Assembly (NCBI GenBank): GCA_023431215.1
Contig: JAEYXR010000024.1
Location: 1 to 42,510 of the forward strand
DNA length: 42,510 nt
Source of the DNA: Bacillota bacterium
Lineage (GTDB): Bacteria; Bacillota; Clostridia; Oscillospirales; Ruminococcaceae
Direction of reading: 5' to 3'
The notes beneath the pieces were generated by a model. It was not told the DNA's origin and did not search any database. It saw only the letters and a program-made list of their open reading frames with translations. This document shows positions 1 to 6,559 of this stretch, in pieces. Position 1 is the first letter of the stretch, and each line of letters starts with the position of its first letter. The translations under genes were made by a program, and so were the position numbers.

Positions 1-11
1 AGCCTCCTCCT
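1..11 (-). promoter_or_regulatory. Possible ribosome binding site of a minus-strand gene off the left edge
   Basis: Read on the minus strand, these bases are AGGAGGAGGCT, a strong Shine-Dalgarno sequence. A start codon would fall just beyond position 1, so a leftward gene may begin outside the window. The gene itself is not visible. Confidence 0.35.
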
Positions 12-255
12 ATAAATCTTCAGAGAAGCTGTTGCCCGGGGATGCCCCTATCATCCAGTATCGTAAGTTAAGGGATGAGCTAAAAAACGGATAACCCTTT
101 GACCAAGTTTCCGCTTTATCACCAAAAACTGCGTTTTTCACCCTGTTAACAACGTTAAAACATCCTTTTTGCTGCATAAAAAAGCCTTTACTTTTTAAAG
201 ACTATATTTTTTAGAAATAAATTTTAATACCGGCAAGTGAGTAGAGAATACTTAT
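12..255. other. Intergenic region without a recognisable gene; possible leader of the gene off the left edge
   Basis: No open reading frame with a start and ribosome binding site is seen. On the minus strand this stretch would be the 5' leader of the putative gene off the left edge. It contains short GC-rich complementary runs near 35-48 (the CCCGGGGATGCCCC area). I could not match it to a riboswitch class by eye. Confidence 0.4.
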
Positions 256-285
256 AAAAAGAGGCTTCTGAGAAAGCCTCTTTTT
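256..285. terminator. Rho-independent terminator, probably bidirectional
   Basis: A 12-bp stem AAAAAGAGGCTT / AAGCCTCTTTTT encloses a short loop, with A- and T-runs on both sides. It insulates the feo promoter at 361 from whatever lies to the left. Confidence 0.75.
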
Positions 286-360
286 ATTGTTTCAATCACC
301 ATTCCCACAGTGGTTTTTCATATACAGTCAAAACAATATTGCAAAATTTTTAAAAAACTA

Positions 361-389
361 TTGACTTCAGACCTTGGTTACTGTATTAT
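361..389 (+). promoter_or_regulatory. Sigma-A promoter of the feoA-feoA-feoB operon
   Basis: TTGACT (361-366), a 17-bp spacer and TATTAT (384-389) put the start of transcription near 396. That is immediately before the first GGTTAGT palindrome, so a repressor bound there would block RNA polymerase. Confidence 0.85.
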
Positions 390-396
390 AACACTT

Positions 397-414
397 GGTT
401 AGTTTCGGCTAACC
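397..414. promoter_or_regulatory. Operator A of the feo regulon (DtxR/IdeR-like palindrome)
   Basis: GGTTAGTTTCGGCTAACC, two 6-bp inverted arms around TTTCGG. It starts at the predicted transcription start. It resembles the known IdeR/DtxR iron box core TTAGGTTAG...CTAACCTAA. The same left half GGTTAGT recurs at four more places in this locus. Confidence 0.7.
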
Positions 415-430
415 AGTAATTCAGTTATGT

Positions 431-448
431 GGTTAGTCTAAACTAATT
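431..448. promoter_or_regulatory. Operator B of the feo regulon
   Basis: GGTTAGTCTAAACTAATT, with TTAGT and ACTAA as inverted arms. It lies 34 bp (centre to centre) after operator A, between the promoter and the first feoA. It shares the GGTTAGT half-site with the other four palindromes. Confidence 0.7.
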
Positions 449-475
449 GCAGCTGACCATGAGGAAGGATGAGCC

Positions 476-688
476 ATGATGCCATTAACACTTGCAAATA
501 TAGGCGAAGAGAACATAATTAAAAAAATTGGCGGAAAGCCTGATGTCAAAAAGCATCTGGAGAACCTTGGCTTTGTTGTAGGCGGTGGTGTCACTATCAT
601 TAACACCTTGGGCGGCAATGTAATTGTCAATGTAAAAGAAGCTCGTATCGCCATCAGCAAGGAAATGGCACAGAAGATTATGGTTTAA
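476..688 (+). CDS. feoA: FeoA family ferrous iron transport accessory protein (first copy)
   Basis: A 70-residue SH3-like FeoA-domain protein. FeoA is a small cytoplasmic partner of the FeoB ferrous iron transporter. The sequence shows the usual pattern: a basic helix with LENLGFVVGGGVTII, then a strand-rich end (NVIVNVKEARIAISKEMAQKIMV). The start ATG at 476 follows GAGGAAGGA at 461-469; a second ATG at 479 could also serve. It is the first gene after the feo promoter and operators A and B, 31 bp ahead of a second feoA and in line with feoB. Paired feoA genes are common in Clostridia. The family assignment is secure; how the two FeoA proteins divide their roles is unknown. Confidence 0.9.
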   Translation: MMPLTLANIGEENIIKKIGGKPDVKKHLENLGFVVGGGVTIINTLGGNVIVNVKEARIAISKEMAQKIMV

Positions 689-719
689 AATATTTTAAAA
701 ATAGATTGGGGATATGGCG

Positions 720-941
720 ATGAAGACACTGAAGCAAGCAAAAATAGGCGATACTGTCAGGGTACTTAAACTACACGGCGAAGGTGCCACAAAGCGCCGC
801 ATTATGGACATGGGCATTACCAAAGGAGTAGAGGTTGCCATCCGTAAGGTTGCTCCTCTTGGTGATCCCGTTGAAATAACCGTACGAGGCTATGAGCTTT
901 CGCTGCGCAAAGCGGACGCAGACATGATTGAAGTAGAGTAA
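720..941 (+). CDS. feoA: FeoA family ferrous iron transport accessory protein (second copy)
   Basis: A second SH3-like FeoA protein, 73 residues from ATG 720. It contains the typical GDTVRVLKLHGEGATKRRIM stretch, MGITKGVEVAIRKVAPLGDP and a closing EITVRGYELSLRKADADMIEVE, which fit the family closely. An in-frame ATG at 714 lies only 2 nt after the GGGG at 708-711, while ATG 720 has normal spacing (8 nt), so 720 is preferred. It lies between the first feoA and feoB. The 134-bp gap to feoB carries two more palindromes, so feoB may also have its own regulated start. It probably acts with FeoB at the inner face of the membrane. Confidence 0.92.
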   Translation: MKTLKQAKIGDTVRVLKLHGEGATKRRIMDMGITKGVEVAIRKVAPLGDPVEITVRGYELSLRKADADMIEVE

Positions 942-979
942 GGCTGATGGGTTGGTATTGGCTATTTTTTAAAAGTACA

Positions 980-997
980 GGTTAGTTATTACTAATT
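980..997. promoter_or_regulatory. Operator C of the feo regulon, upstream of feoB
   Basis: GGTTAGTTATTACTAATT, inverted arms TTAGT / ACTAA. It lies between the second feoA and feoB. No convincing -35/-10 pair was found with it, so it may act as a roadblock or on a weak internal promoter. Confidence 0.65.
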
Positions 998-1037
998 CAC
1001 ATAACAGCCTTACAGTTTCCCCGGATTTTTAATTGTA

Positions 1038-1055
1038 GGTTAGTTAAAACTAATC
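1038..1055. promoter_or_regulatory. Operator D of the feo regulon, just upstream of feoB
   Basis: GGTTAGTTAAAACTAATC, inverted arms TTAGT / ACTAA, ending about 20 bp before the feoB start and just ahead of its ribosome binding site (AGAGAGGA). It is 58 bp (centre to centre) from operator C. Confidence 0.65.
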
Positions 1056-1075
1056 TGCCAGAGAGGATTTTTGAC

Positions 1076-3478
1076 ATGAATTTTAGAATTGCTCTTGCGG
1101 GTAACCCCAATGCGGGTAAAACAACACTTTTTAATGCCCTTACCGGCTCCAACCAGTTTGTGGGTAACTGGCCCGGTGTTACGGTAGAAAAAAAAGAAGG
1201 CAAACTCAAAAAACAGGATAACATTACCATTACAGACCTTCCCGGCATCTATTCCCTCTCCCCTTATACACTGGAAGAAGTGGTGGCGCGCAATTACCTC
1301 ATTGGAGAACGTCCAGACGCCATTTTGAACATTGTAGATGGCACCAATTTGGAACGTAACCTCTACCTTACCACCCAGCTTACAGAATTGGGCATTCCTG
1401 TGGTGGTTGCCATTAACATGATGGATGTGGTAAAGAAAAACGGAGACATCATTAACATCGCCGAGCTTTCCAGAGCCTTAGGCTGCAAAGTTGTGGAAAT
1501 ATCGGCTTTGAAGGGAACAGGTATTATAGAGGCTGCCGAAGCTGCTATTGAGGCTGCAAAAAGTGGAAAAGCCGTCCCCATGCACACCTTCTCCGGCACC
1601 GTAGAACATGCCATAGCACATATAGAAGAAGCCGCTGTACATAATATGCCGGCCGAGCAGCAGCGTTGGTACGCCATTAAAATATTTGAACGTGACGACA
1701 AGGTGCTGAAATCTCTAAATCTTGCTGAAGATGTCATAGCACATATTGAAGCAGATATTAAGGCTGCTGAAGAAGAACTGGATGACGATGCCGAGAGTAT
1801 CATTACCAATGAGCGTTATCTTTATATTGCCGGCTTGATGAAAGGCTGCTATAAAAAGAAGTCTGCCGGTAAGCTCACAACCTCCGATAAAATTGACCAG
1901 GTTGTTACCAACCGTTTTCTGGCACTTCCTATCTTTGCAGTAGTGATGTTCTTGGTGTATTTTATCTCGGTTAGCACCGTAGGTACTTGGGTCACCGATT
2001 GGACCAACGACGGCCTGTTTGGAGACGGATTCCATCTGTTTGGTATGGGTAGCAGCGCCTATGAAGAAGCCATGACCAATTATGCCCAAGAAAACATTTG
2101 GACAGAAGAACTAAGCAGTTTGCTGCAGTCTGCAGCAGCTGCAGATGTCGTAGGCGCAAACGACCTGCTTGGAGCCATAGAGGAAGCCGACTTTGGCGCC
2201 TTTGAGGAAGCCTATGGTATTTATGCCGATGCATTGGCTGAAAGAGGTTATGAAATTTCTCAATTTGTAGATGCCTCTATGGAGGATGCTCCCGACACCG
2301 CAAACTTTGGTGTATGGGTACCCGGTATTCCTGTTTTGTTAGAAAGCGGGTTGGAATCCATCGGTTGTGCCCAGTGGCTTTCCAGCCTGTTGCTGGATGG
2401 TATAGTGGGCGGCGTTGGTGCTGTACTGGGCTTTGTTCCCCAAATGCTGGTGCTGTTCCTGTTTCTTGCTTTTCTTGAATCCTGTGGATACATGGCCCGT
2501 ATCGCCTTTGTTATGGATAGAATTTTCCGCAAATTTGGCCTCTCCGGCAAATCTTTTATTCCCATGCTCATTGGTACCGGCTGCGGTGTCCCCGGTATTA
2601 TGGCTTCTCGTACCATTGAAAACGAACGTGACCGCCGTATGACCATTATCACCACCACTTTTATTCCCTGCGGTGCAAAGCTTCCCATCATAGCCCTTAT
2701 TGCCGCCGCACTTTTTGACGGAGCCTGGTGGGTTGCACCCAGCGCTTACTTTGTGGGTATTTTGGCCATTGTTATTTCTGGCATCATCTTAAAGAAAACA
2801 AAGATGTTTGCAGGCGAACCCGCTCCCTTTGTTATGGAACTGCCTGCCTACCATTGGCCCACCGCCTCCAACCTGCTAAGAAGCACCTGGGAACGCGGAT
2901 GGTCCTTCATCAAAAAGGCAGGTACCATTATTCTGCTGGCTTCTGTGTTCATCTGGGCCGGTTCCTGCTTTGGCTTTATAGAAGGTGCATTCACCTTTAG
3001 TACCGAGATGGAGCTGGAAGCAAGTATTCTGGGTATCATCGGCGGCGCAATCAGCTGGATTTTTGCTCCTCTTGGTTTTGATAACATTAAGGCCACCATT
3101 GCCACCATCATGGGTCTGGTAGCCAAGGAGGAGGTCGTTGGTGTATTTGGCGTGCTGGACTTTGAGGGTATGACCCAGCTGGCAGCTTACTCCTTCCTGG
3201 TGTTTAACCTGCTGTGCGCTCCCTGCTTTGCCGCTATGGGTGCCATCCGTCGTGAGATGAACAGCGCCAAGTGGACCCTGTTTGCCATTGGCTATCAGTG
3301 CGTCTTTGCCTATGCCGCTTCGCTGGTAATCTATCAGCTGGGTATGTTCTTTACCGGTGGGGGTAACCTGCTTGGTACCATCGTCGCCGCTGGCATCATT
3401 GCAACTGTAATTTTTATGCTGGTAAAGCCGTATCAAGAAGCCGGTTCTCTCAAAGCAAAGGCAGTTGTAAAGTCGTAG
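1076..3478 (+). CDS. feoB: Ferrous iron transporter FeoB
   Basis: An 800-residue Fe2+ transporter of the cytoplasmic membrane. The N-terminal G domain shows G1 GNPNAGKT (residues 9-16), G3 DLPG, G4 NMMD and G5 SALKG, followed by the helical GDI-like region to about residue 280. The membrane part contains both FeoB gate motifs, GTGCGVPGIMASR near 500 and LCAPCFAAMGA near 713, each with the family cysteine. Between the first and second membrane segments (about 310-428) is a long, strongly acidic insert that E. coli FeoB lacks at this length. The ATG follows AGAGAGGA, and operators C and D lie just upstream. The Cys-rich membrane peptide follows 30 bp later. The identification is secure. Confidence 0.97.
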   Translation: MNFRIALAGNPNAGKTTLFNALTGSNQFVGNWPGVTVEKKEGKLKKQDNITITDLPGIYSLSPYTLEEVVARNYLIGERPDAILNIVDGTNLERNLYLTTQLTELGIPVVVAINMMDVVKKNGDIINIAELSRALGCKVVEISALKGTGIIEAAEAAIEAAKSGKAVPMHTFSGTVEHAIAHIEEAAVHNMPAEQQRWYAIKIFERDDKVLKSLNLAEDVIAHIEADIKAAEEELDDDAESIITNERYLYIAGLMKGCYKKKSAGKLTTSDKIDQVVTNRFLALPIFAVVMFLVYFISVSTVGTWVTDWTNDGLFGDGFHLFGMGSSAYEEAMTNYAQENIWTEELSSLLQSAAAADVVGANDLLGAIEEADFGAFEEAYGIYADALAERGYEISQFVDASMEDAPDTANFGVWVPGIPVLLESGLESIGCAQWLSSLLLDGIVGGVGAVLGFVPQMLVLFLFLAFLESCGYMARIAFVMDRIFRKFGLSGKSFIPMLIGTGCGVPGIMASRTIENERDRRMTIITTTFIPCGAKLPIIALIAAALFDGAWWVAPSAYFVGILAIVISGIILKKTKMFAGEPAPFVMELPAYHWPTASNLLRSTWERGWSFIKKAGTIILLASVFIWAGSCFGFIEGAFTFSTEMELEASILGIIGGAISWIFAPLGFDNIKATIATIMGLVAKEEVVGVFGVLDFEGMTQLAAYSFLVFNLLCAPCFAAMGAIRREMNSAKWTLFAIGYQCVFAYAASLVIYQLGMFFTGGGNLLGTIVAAGIIATVIFMLVKPYQEAGSLKAKAVVKS

Positions 3479-3508
3479 ATTATGATTACATGGTTAGGAG
3501 GAGATTAT

Positions 3509-3688
3509 ATGCTGTCTTGGATTGTTGCAAACCTGGGTACCATTTTGGTTGGGGGGCTTGTAGCCATTGTTTTGGCTGCTATTGTTGCAGGTATGCGTAA
3601 AAGCAAGCGGGAGGGTAAATCCTCCTGCGGTTGCGGCAGCGGCTGCAGCGGTTGTGCCATGGGTGGCAGCTGTCACACAAAAAACTGA
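3509..3688 (+). CDS. FeoB-associated Cys-rich membrane protein
   Basis: A 59-residue peptide with one N-terminal membrane helix (about residues 5-28, LGTILVGGLVAIVLAAIVAG). A basic stretch (RKSKREGK) and a Gly/Cys-rich tail (SCGCGSGCSGCAMGGSCH) with five cysteines follow. This is the layout of the small FeoB-associated family found after feoB in Firmicutes. The tail would face the cytoplasm by the positive-inside rule and could pass or buffer Fe2+ leaving FeoB; that role is inference. ATG 3509 was chosen because AGGAGGAG at 3496-3503 stands 5 nt before it. The ATG at 3482, 9 codons earlier and in frame, has no such site. It is co-transcribed with feoB. Confidence 0.85.
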   Translation: MLSWIVANLGTILVGGLVAIVLAAIVAGMRKSKREGKSSCGCGSGCSGCAMGGSCHTKN

Positions 3689-3747
3689 CACCAAAGAAGA
3701 TGTTTTCTTTTATTGCATCTCCCTTGGCCTTTTACCGGAGGTAAGCA

Positions 3748-4080
3748 ATGACTAGCTGTATTGAAAGCCTGACAGCTGCCAATATAAAATATCTGCTGGT
3801 TCTTCACAGGCTGGACCAAGGTAAAGGAGGGGTTCGCTGCACCGATGTTGCAGAAATGCTGAAGGTTTCCAAACCCAGCACCCACAAAATGATGAATGCT
3901 TTCAAAAACTTAGGTCTCATTTGTAAAGGACATTACGGCAGTATTTATTTGACACATTTTGGAAAAGAACTGGCCTGTCGGTATTATCGGTGTTATGAAG
4001 ATGCGTATCGGCATTTTAGCTGGCTTCTTCCGGAAAATGTTGATGTAAAATCTGTTGTGTATGCAGTTTTTCTGAAATAA
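3748..4080 (+). CDS. DtxR/MntR-like winged-helix regulator, apparently frameshifted near its C-terminus
   Basis: A 110-residue protein with a helix-turn-helix of the iron-dependent repressor type (about residues 28-70: GVRCTDVAEMLKVSKPSTHK, then MMNAFKNLGLICKGHYGSIYLT). A dimerisation-like helix (HFGKELACRYYRCYEDAYRHFSW) follows. It ends abruptly at TAA 4078. Directly downstream, in another frame up to TAA 4136, the sequence reads FSEITIEEIEKMCAKMN, which looks like the end of a DtxR-family domain (ISEETIEKI type). One extra T in the T5 run at 4067-4071 would join the two into about 129 residues. MntR metal ligands are not conserved: the H of YRH is C here, and the later EH pair is missing. 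It lies just after the feo genes (ribosome binding site CGGAGGT) and is the best local candidate to read the GGTTAGT palindromes. Confidence 0.75.
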   Translation: MTSCIESLTAANIKYLLVLHRLDQGKGGVRCTDVAEMLKVSKPSTHKMMNAFKNLGLICKGHYGSIYLTHFGKELACRYYRCYEDAYRHFSWLLPENVDVKSVVYAVFLK

Positions 4081-4185
4081 CCATAGAAGAAATTGAGAAA
4101 ATGTGTGCAAAAATGAATACACAAGTGACTCATTAAATGTGTTGGATTAAAAAGAATCATAAGTTGTTTAACAGGTTATATTCAA

Positions 4186-4220
4186 TGATAAGTTTATTAT
4201 CACTGGTTTTCTGCTATAAT
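4186..4220 (+). promoter_or_regulatory. Promoter of the His-rich gene with an overlapping inverted repeat
   Basis: A perfect TATAAT stands at 4215-4220. The -35 area is covered by TGATAA-GTTTA-TTATCA (4186-4202), whose half-sites match those of Fur-family boxes, although the spacer is longer than the usual 7-1-7 layout. The transcript would have a leader of about 120 nt. A metal-responsive Fur-family operator is inferred. Confidence 0.55.
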
Positions 4221-4345
4221 ACTGTTGTAGATATTGCAGTATCGAGGCTGTATCACAACATATGAGGACGTCATAACCTACTTGTCACGTAAACAAAGCA
4301 TGTACTTTCATACCACGGAAAAATGATATAAGAGGAGCACATTTT

Positions 4346-4804
4346 ATGAGTCAGCACCAACATCATTCTGAGCATTCTCACCATTGCTGCAGCGAACACA
4401 GCAGCTGCCATTGCCACAGTCCCCTCGTTTCCGAAGAAGAAAAGGCATTGCTGGAGCAATTAAAACAACAGCCTTATTTGCCTGTTGTGCGCTTTGTATT
4501 GCGCAGCACAAAGTCAGAGCACCTGCAATCGGTAGCATTGGCACCGGTGTTCCTGTACCAGCCAGACGACCCCATCGAGCAGATAAAAAAAGTGGGAAGC
4601 CTTTTGCTGACACTGCAAGAAAAAGGGCTTTTAACTTTAAACTACTCCCAACCAATAAAAGATTTTGATTATGAGCTATACCTAGCTTCAGATGCTTATC
4701 AATTATTTATGGATACCGTTTCAGAGGCAAAAAAACGTCCTGATTTTATTTATGACAGTGGAATGATGGAATGCGGCAGCATTTGTCTTTCTGAGTCTTT
4801 ATAG
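4346..4804 (+). CDS. His/Cys-rich protein of unknown function in the iron locus
   Basis: A 152-residue protein not matched to a named family. Its first 30 residues (SQHQHHSEHSHHCCSEHSSC and on to HCHSP) hold 10 His and 4 Cys, a pattern known from metal-binding or metal-storage tails. Residues 33-152 look like a soluble mixed alpha/beta domain (LVSEEEKALLEQLKQQPYLP at its start) ending in a conserved-looking GMMECGSICLSE. The ATG follows AGAGGAGC. It has its own TATAAT promoter with a Fur-like inverted repeat, unlike the GGTTAGT palindromes of its neighbours, and a strong hairpin follows it. A metallochaperone or metal buffer is a reasonable inference; the metal is unknown. Confidence 0.8.
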   Translation: MSQHQHHSEHSHHCCSEHSSCHCHSPLVSEEEKALLEQLKQQPYLPVVRFVLRSTKSEHLQSVALAPVFLYQPDDPIEQIKKVGSLLLTLQEKGLLTLNYSQPIKDFDYELYLASDAYQLFMDTVSEAKKRPDFIYDSGMMECGSICLSESL

Positions 4805-4811
4805 GGCCTGC

Positions 4812-4852
4812 GTTTAGTAAAAGAGTGTTTTATAGACGCTCTTTTACTAAAC
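4812..4852 (+). terminator. Long hairpin after the His-rich gene
   Basis: A 16-bp stem (GTTTAGTAAAAGAGTG at 4812-4827 against 4837-4852, one G-U pair) lies 8 nt after the stop codon at 4804. It has no U-tract after the stem; the U-rich run is inside the right arm. It probably ends or stabilises the upstream mRNA, and its right arm overlaps the -35 element of the next operon. Confidence 0.6.
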
Positions 4853-4878
4853 CACATGGTTAGTTATAACTAACCATG
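4843..4878 (+). promoter_or_regulatory. Promoter of the DUF2325 operon with operator E over its -10 element
   Basis: TTTACT (4843-4848), a 16-bp spacer and TATAAC (4865-4870) form a plausible promoter. A perfect 24-bp palindrome (4855-4878) with core GGTTAGTTATAACTAACC (4858-4875) is centred on the -10 element. This is the most symmetric of the five GGTTAGT sites and links this operon to feoAAB. Confidence 0.7.
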
Positions 4879-4974
4879 TATCATCATATAACCCGGTGTA
4901 AAATACAGCAAAAAACAGGTTCCCATTTTTAATGTATCAGTGGCTTTAACTAAATGAAACAGAGAGGTGGTTAA

Positions 4975-5256
4975 ATGAGTATTGTCATTGTAGGTGGAAA
5001 CGAATGTATGGCTCGCCAATACCAGGAACTGTGTCAGGAATATCAGTGTCGTGCCAAAGTCTTTACAAAATTGGGCGGCGGCATGAAAAATAAAATAGGA
5101 AATCCTGACCTATTGGTGCTGTTTACAGGTACAACTTCACACAAAATGGTACGCTGCGCTTTGAGTGAAACCAAGGGCCTGAATACAATTGTTGCTCGCT
5201 CTCACTCCAGCTCTATGGCTGCCTTAAGAAACATTTTAGACGAACACGCCGGATAG
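4975..5256 (+). CDS. DUF2325 family protein
   Basis: A 93-residue protein of the DUF2325 family. Visible hallmarks are the opening SIVIVGGNECMARQY with a dinucleotide-binding-like glycine turn, IGNPDLLVLFTGTTSHKMVR in the middle, and a Ser-rich end (ARSHSSSMAALRNILDEHAG). The biochemical role of the family is not established to my knowledge. The ATG at 4975 follows GAGAGGTGG. It leads a three-gene run with DUF3793 (10-nt gap) and a flavodoxin, downstream of the perfect GGTTAGT palindrome, so expression under iron shortage is likely. The conserved Cys and His residues could hold a metal, but nothing here proves it. Confidence 0.85.
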   Translation: MSIVIVGGNECMARQYQELCQEYQCRAKVFTKLGGGMKNKIGNPDLLVLFTGTTSHKMVRCALSETKGLNTIVARSHSSSMAALRNILDEHAG

Positions 5257-5266
5257 GAGAAAAAAT

Positions 5267-5818
5267 ATGTCGGAACAACAACTGATTTATCATTGTGCGC
5301 CAACACTGGCCGGCTTAAAAAACGGAAGCCTGTTTTCTTGCTGCTGCAAATGTAAGGCAGATGCCTTAGGCTTTGTGCGCAGCATGAACCGCAAGCTTGT
5401 TCCAAAGGGGCTTCGGGTAATTCCTCTTAGATATACTTATGAACGGGTACTTATCTATGTTTATCGCCCCAGCGGACTTTCCTTTGACCTGTCTTGCAAA
5501 GATGCACAACTACTGCTGAAAGAAGCCGGGTATCAAGCCTGTTCTGCCGAAAAATGCATTATGGAGTTAATTCACCGAATGCAGATGCAGGAGGAATTTC
5601 CTCATGAAATTGGACTGTTCTTAAGCTATCCTCCCGAAGATGTCCGTGGATTTATTGAAAACAAAGGTGCAGGCTGTAAGTGTGTTGGCTGCTGGAAGGT
5701 ATACGGAAACGCCCAAAAAGCCATGCAAACCTTTCAGCAGTATAAAAAATGCCAAGCCAACTACTGTCTGCAGTGGCAAAAAGGTATTGAGATAGAACGA
5801 TTGGCGGTAGCCGTCTAG
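5267..5818 (+). CDS. DUF3793 family protein
   Basis: A 183-residue protein. It contains the family-typical FPHEIGLFLSYPPEDVRGFI followed by ENKGAGCKCVGCWKVYGNAQKA and a closing FQQYKKCQANYC, which I recognise as DUF3793. It is Cys-rich: LFSCCCKCKADA near residues 23-32, CKCVGC near 137 and two more near the end. No membrane segment or signal peptide is visible, so it should be cytoplasmic. The function is unknown. Family members often sit beside feo genes and flavodoxins in Clostridia, as here. It starts 10 nt after the DUF2325 stop with AGGAGAAAAAT as ribosome binding site, so the two are translated from one message. Metal handling or Fe-S support is an inference from context and cysteines. 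Confidence 0.85.
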   Translation: MSEQQLIYHCAPTLAGLKNGSLFSCCCKCKADALGFVRSMNRKLVPKGLRVIPLRYTYERVLIYVYRPSGLSFDLSCKDAQLLLKEAGYQACSAEKCIMELIHRMQMQEEFPHEIGLFLSYPPEDVRGFIENKGAGCKCVGCWKVYGNAQKAMQTFQQYKKCQANYCLQWQKGIEIERLAVAV

Positions 5819-5848
5819 TATAAATTAAAAAGAAAGTAGGTTGTAACT

Positions 5849-6271
5849 ATGAGTAAAATTGCGATAGTATATTGGAGCGGAACAGGAAATACAGAAGCCA
5901 TGGCAAACGCTGTGTGGGAAGGTGCCAAGGAAAAAGGTGCTAACCCGGTTTTGCTCACCTGTGCAGAATTTGACGCCTCTATGATTGCTTCTTTTGATGG
6001 AATTGCCTTTGGATGCCCCTCTATGGGTGCCGAAGTATTGGAAGAAACAGAATTTGAACCTATGTTTGCTTCCTGCCAAAGCCTGCTTACTGGAAAAAAA
6101 GTGGCTTTGTTTGGTTCTTACGGTTGGGGAGATGGTGAGTGGATGCGAACCTGGGAAAGTGACTGTAATGCTGCCGGCATCAACCTTGTTTGCAGTTATG
6201 TCATCTGTCGAGAAATCCCTGACAAAAAAACACTCACGGATTGCAAGGTACTGGGTGCTGCTCTGGTATAA
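5849..6271 (+). CDS. Flavodoxin (short-chain)
   Basis: A 140-residue FMN-binding electron carrier of the clostridial short-chain type. The phosphate loop SGTGNTEAM begins at residue 10 and is preceded by strand KIAIVYW. FDGIAFGCPSMGAE and LFGSYGWGDGEWM provide the two isoalloxazine-binding loops, with W and Y positions as in other flavodoxins. Flavodoxin replaces ferredoxin when iron is scarce, which fits its place as third gene behind the GGTTAGT palindrome and after DUF2325 and DUF3793. Spacing to DUF3793 is 30 nt with ribosome binding site AAGTAGG. A long perfect hairpin ends the operon. The assignment is secure; its physiological partner is unknown. Confidence 0.93.
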   Translation: MSKIAIVYWSGTGNTEAMANAVWEGAKEKGANPVLLTCAEFDASMIASFDGIAFGCPSMGAEVLEETEFEPMFASCQSLLTGKKVALFGSYGWGDGEWMRTWESDCNAAGINLVCSYVICREIPDKKTLTDCKVLGAALV

Positions 6272-6319
6272 AATACGTTTATTTTAAGGACAAGCCTATC
6301 CATCATCATATCAAAACAA

Positions 6320-6362
6320 ATAACAACCTTCTTTATCTAATTGAGATAAAGAAGGTTGTTAT
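6320..6362. terminator. Terminator hairpin after the flavodoxin operon
   Basis: A perfect 19-bp stem with loop AATTG (6339-6343), then GCTTATTTTATT. It lies between the rightward flavodoxin operon and the leftward YitT gene, so it may serve both. Confidence 0.85.
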
Positions 6363-6559
6363 GCTTATTTTATTGCTTATTTGTATTTAACGCCGCCATA
6401 AAGGCAATTGAAAAAGGTTGTAGTGTACCCTGGTACCAATGACAGCAGCACCCCCAATCAGGTATGTTCACCATCAACAAGTTGATTTCATCCTACCATC
6501 ATTTAAGGTTGGCCAAAGTCTGGCAAATACTCCTTGTATATTTATGGTTACAACAGACA

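Noticed and set aside
4940..4952. Half-site AACTAA before the DUF2325 gene
   Set aside because: Only one arm of the GGTTAGT palindrome is present, so it was not counted as a sixth operator.
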